Notes under the pieces: generated by a model
Seen by the model: the letters and a program-made list of their open reading frames with translations, nothing else
Databases searched by the model: none
Told to the model about the DNA's origin: nothing
Made by a program: the position numbers and the translations under genes
Part shown: positions 59,282 through 64,000 of the stretch, piece by piece
How positions within the stretch are numbered: position 1 is the first letter of the stretch
Layout of the letters: every line of letters starts with the position of its first letter
Assembly: GCF_041729615.1 (NCBI RefSeq)
Contig: NZ_CP154874.1
Location: 2,609,001-2,673,000, forward strand
Length of the DNA stretch: 64,000 nt
Direction of reading: 5' to 3'
Origin: Pseudomonas alcaligenes
GTDB taxonomy: Bacteria > Pseudomonadota > Gammaproteobacteria > Pseudomonadales > Pseudomonadaceae

Positions 59282-59671
59282 ATGAGCAACATTCCCGCCG
59301 ATCTGCGTTACGTCGCCAGCCACGAGTGGATCCGCCTGGAGGCCGATGGTTCGGTCACCGTGGGCATCACCGACCATGCCCAGGAAGCCCTGGGTGACGT
59401 GGTCTACGTCGAGCTGCCGGAAGTCGGCAAGCAGCTGGCCAGCGGCCAGGAAGCCGGCGTGGTGGAGTCGGTGAAGGCCGCCTCGGACATCTATGCGCCG
59501 ATCTCCGGCGAAGTGCTGGCGGTCAACGAGGCCCTGGCCGATGCCCCCGAGCAGGTCAACGGCGAGCCCTACGCCGCCTGGTTCTTCAAGCTCAAGCCGA
59601 GCAACCCGGCCGAGCTGGAAGAGCTGCTCGACGCCGCCGGCTACCAGGCCGTCTGCTCCGCCGATGCCTAA
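59282..59671 (+). CDS. gcvH: Glycine cleavage system H protein
   Basis: A 129-residue lipoyl carrier that shuttles the aminomethyl group among P, T and L proteins. The lipoylated residue is Lys65 in [31 protein letters not shown] is a standard N-terminus. The 83-base gap after gcvT holds a GGGCGG/CCGCCC hairpin (59244-59260) just before the GAGGAG site. A second hairpin separates it from gcvP, so the three gene products may be made in different amounts. Confidence 0.97.
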   Translation: MSNIPADLRYVASHEWIRLEADGSVTVGITDHAQEALGDVVYVELPEVGKQLASGQEAGVVESVKAASDIYAPISGEVLAVNEALADAPEQVNGEPYAAWFFKLKPSNPAELEELLDAAGYQAVCSADA

Positions 59672-59727
59672 GGTGTCTGGCCGCGTCTAGCACGCGGTCT
59701 GCGCCGCGCAACCCGATTTCCGCTGTC

Positions 59728-59758
59728 GAGCCTCGATCCGTCGAGGCTCTGTCATTTT
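59728..59758 (+). terminator. Terminator-like hairpin between gcvH and gcvP
   Basis: GAGCCTCGA and TCGAGGCTC form a perfect nine-pair stem with a TCCG tetraloop, followed by TGTCATTTT. The T run is imperfect, so partial termination is more likely than full. Confidence 0.6.
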
Positions 59759-59772
59759 CCGAGAGCCACGCC

Positions 59773-62649
<2,877 letters not shown>

Positions 62650-62710
62650 GGAGCTGCCCGTGATCCGGCCCGCGAGATCCTGGGTCGGTTCCGTGCTTCA
62701 GCGCCGATGC

Positions 62711-62740
62711 AGAGGCCGCCCATGAGGCGGCCTCTGTGTT
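62711..62740. terminator. Terminator after gcvP, shared with the convergent gene
   Basis: AGAGGCCGCC and GGCGGCCTCT form a perfect ten-pair stem with a CATGA loop, followed by GTGTTT. It lies between the ends of gcvP and the leftward GGDEF-EAL gene. Confidence 0.8.
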
Positions 62741-62741
62741 T

Positions 62742-64000
62742 CTAGCCGGCGTGGTGCGCCATCCACTGCAGGAACTCGGCCTCGGCCAGTGGCCGGGCAA
62801 AGTGGTAGCCCTGGCCCAACGAACAGCCCTGCTGGCGCAGCCAGTCGAGCTGGGCGGGGTTCTCGATGCCCTCGGCCACGCACTCCAGGCCGAGGTTGCG
62901 GGCGATCACCAGGATGGTCTGCACCAGCAGGCGACCGCTGTCCTCGGCGCCTTCCAGGTCGTTGATGAAGCTGCGGTCGACCTTCAGGCGGTCCAGCGGC
63001 AGGCGCTTGAGGTAGGTCAGCGAGGAGTAGCCGGTACCGAAGTCGTCGATGGCGAAGCGCACGCCGCGCTGTCGCAGCGCATGCATGGTGGCGATGCAGT
63101 GCTCGACGTCCTCCAGCAGCACGCCTTCGGTGATCTCCAGTTCCAGCGCGCCGCTGGGCAGGTCGTGGCGTTGCAGGCAGGCCTCTATGCGCGCGGCGCA
63201 GTCGTGCTGGCGCAGTTCGCGCGGGCTGAGGTTGACCGCCAGCACCAGCTGCGGCCACTGCCGTTGCCAGCGTGCCAGGCAGGCGCAGGCCTGCTCCAGC
63301 ACCCAGTGGCCGAGCTCGCGGATCAGCCCGGTTTCCTCGGCCAGTGGGATGAACTGCGCCGGCGGGATCTCGCCGCGCTCCGGATGGCGCCAGCGCAGCA
63401 GCACCTCGGCACCGGCGACCCGGCCGGTGGCCAGCGCCAGTTGCGGCTGGAACACTAGGTACAGCTGCCCGCGCGCCATCGCCTGGCGCAGTTCGCTCTG
63501 CAGCTGCAGGCGCTGGTCGATCACCGCCTGCATCTCCGCGGCGAAGAAGTGCAGGGCGTTGCGCCCGGCATGCTTGGCCCGGTACATGGCGGTGTCGGAC
63601 TGCTTGAGCGCATCGGCGGCGTTCTGCCCCGGCAGCGGGTGCAGGGTCACGCCGATGCTGGCGGTCACCGCCAGGTCGTGCTCGTGGATATGGAAACTGC
63701 CCTGCAGGCTGGCCAGCAGCTTGTCGCCCACCTCGGCGGCCAGTTCGGCGGCCTGCTCCTGGCTCTCGGCCAGGGCCTCCAGCAGCACCACGAACTCGTC
63801 GCCCCCCAGGCGCGCCAGGGTGTCCTCGGCGCGCAGGTGCTGCCCCAGGCGCGCGGTGACCTCGCGCAGCAGGGCATCGCCGACCGGGTGGCCGAGGCTG
63901 TCGTTGACCGTCTTGAAGTGGTCCAGGTCGATGAACAGCAGGGCGCCGAAGCTGCCCTCGCGGCGCTCGCGGGCCATGGCGTGCTGCAGGCGGTCCTGCA
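62742..64000 (-). CDS. GGDEF-EAL protein, C-terminal part (cut by window edge)
   Basis: Visible part about 419 residues of a c-di-GMP enzyme whose N-terminal sensor lies right of the window. The GGDEF domain has RLGGDEFVVLLEAL with RAED five residues before it (inhibitory site). The EAL domain has EVLLRW in the EAL position, AVNLSPRE, LEITEGVLLED, DDFGTGYSSLTYLKRL, KVDRSF and AEGIEN, so all catalytic acidic residues are kept and phosphodiesterase activity is likely. Whether the cyclase also works cannot be told. It converges with gcvP. Confidence 0.93.
   Translation of the reverse strand, partial: QDRLQHAMARERREGSFGALLFIDLDHFKTVNDSLGHPVGDALLREVTARLGQHLRAEDTLARLGGDEFVVLLEALAESQEQAAELAAEVGDKLLASLQGSFHIHEHDLAVTASIGVTLHPLPGQNAADALKQSDTAMYRAKHAGRNALHFFAAEMQAVIDQRLQLQSELRQAMARGQLYLVFQPQLALATGRVAGAEVLLRWRHPERGEIPPAQFIPLAEETGLIRELGHWVLEQACACLARWQRQWPQLVLAVNLSPRELRQHDCAARIEACLQRHDLPSGALELEITEGVLLEDVEHCIATMHALRQRGVRFAIDDFGTGYSSLTYLKRLPLDRLKVDRSFINDLEGAEDSGRLLVQTILVIARNLGLECVAEGIENPAQLDWLRQQGCSLGQGYHFARPLAEAEFLQWMAHHAG

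Overview
The window is a chromosome segment from a high-GC gammaproteobacterium, almost certainly a Pseudomonas. From memory, the gene order follows the Pseudomonas aeruginosa block running from dapF-lysA to gcvTHP. The algZ-algR-hemCDXY cluster, algQ with the KPAA-repeat gene algP, and the ssrS-ygfA/zapA block are the most telling markers. Sequence differences and several extra small genes suggest a related species rather than P. aeruginosa itself. Coding density is high and no stretch above 300 bases lacks a gene. No prophage, integrase, insertion sequence, CRISPR array, rRNA or tRNA was seen.

Layout. 1-3976: lysine biosynthesis (dapF, cut by the window edge, lysA, lptM, all leftward), then rightward an AraC-type regulator, frataxin cyaY, a DUF1289 protein and rnk. 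3980-12070: two tiny leftward membrane or secreted proteins, a class 3 lipase, adenylate cyclase cyaA, small conserved proteins, a GST, a GNAT acetyltransferase and argH. 12276-18257: algZ-algR and the heme genes hemC-hemD-hemX-hemY, with stop/start overlaps at several junctions. 18360-24904: dsbB, a lipoprotein, algQ, an FKBP isomerase, algP, a TIGR02444 protein, an ABC-F ATPase and a very short MscS. 24984-29943: a LysE exporter, an SDR, a YaiI protein, a thioesterase, a lower-GC HNH nuclease gene behind elbB, and a sterol desaturase-like protein. 30052-36880: hemB-ppk convergent with ppx, then trxA and rho. 36990-47999: ubiD with a flavin/iron-sulfur reductase, a quinone oxidoreductase, a FliL-like protein, an hlyD-rbbA-yhhJ ABC-2 export operon and a CHASE-PAS-GGDEF cyclase. 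48050-55143: an EVE-domain protein, a 42-residue membrane ORF, 6S RNA with ygfA, zapA with its coiled-coil partner, ygfB, pepP, ubiH, a DUF4442 protein and ubiI. 55252-64000: a periplasmic iron-binding protein and fused permease, the glycine cleavage operon gcvT-gcvH-gcvP, and an edge-truncated GGDEF-EAL protein.

Functionally this is core metabolism and regulation: tetrapyrrole synthesis (hemC, hemD, hemX, hemY, hemB), ubiquinone synthesis (ubiD, ubiH, ubiI), one-carbon metabolism (gcvTHP, ygfA), polyphosphate turnover (ppk, ppx), and global regulators (Rho, 6S RNA, AlgQ/Rsd, AlgR, CyaA, c-di-GMP enzymes). Strong bidirectional terminators of the form AAAAGCC...GGCTTTT separate most convergent or adjacent units.

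No obviously novel multigene system is visible. The best leads are regulatory or small: nested inverted repeats upstream of hemB, a hairpin that hides the ribosome binding site of the iron-binding protein gene, a structured algQ leader, a C-rich rho leader, a lower-GC HNH gene ending in an imperfect inverted repeat, and unannotated-size peptides at 3980-4398 and 48701-48829.
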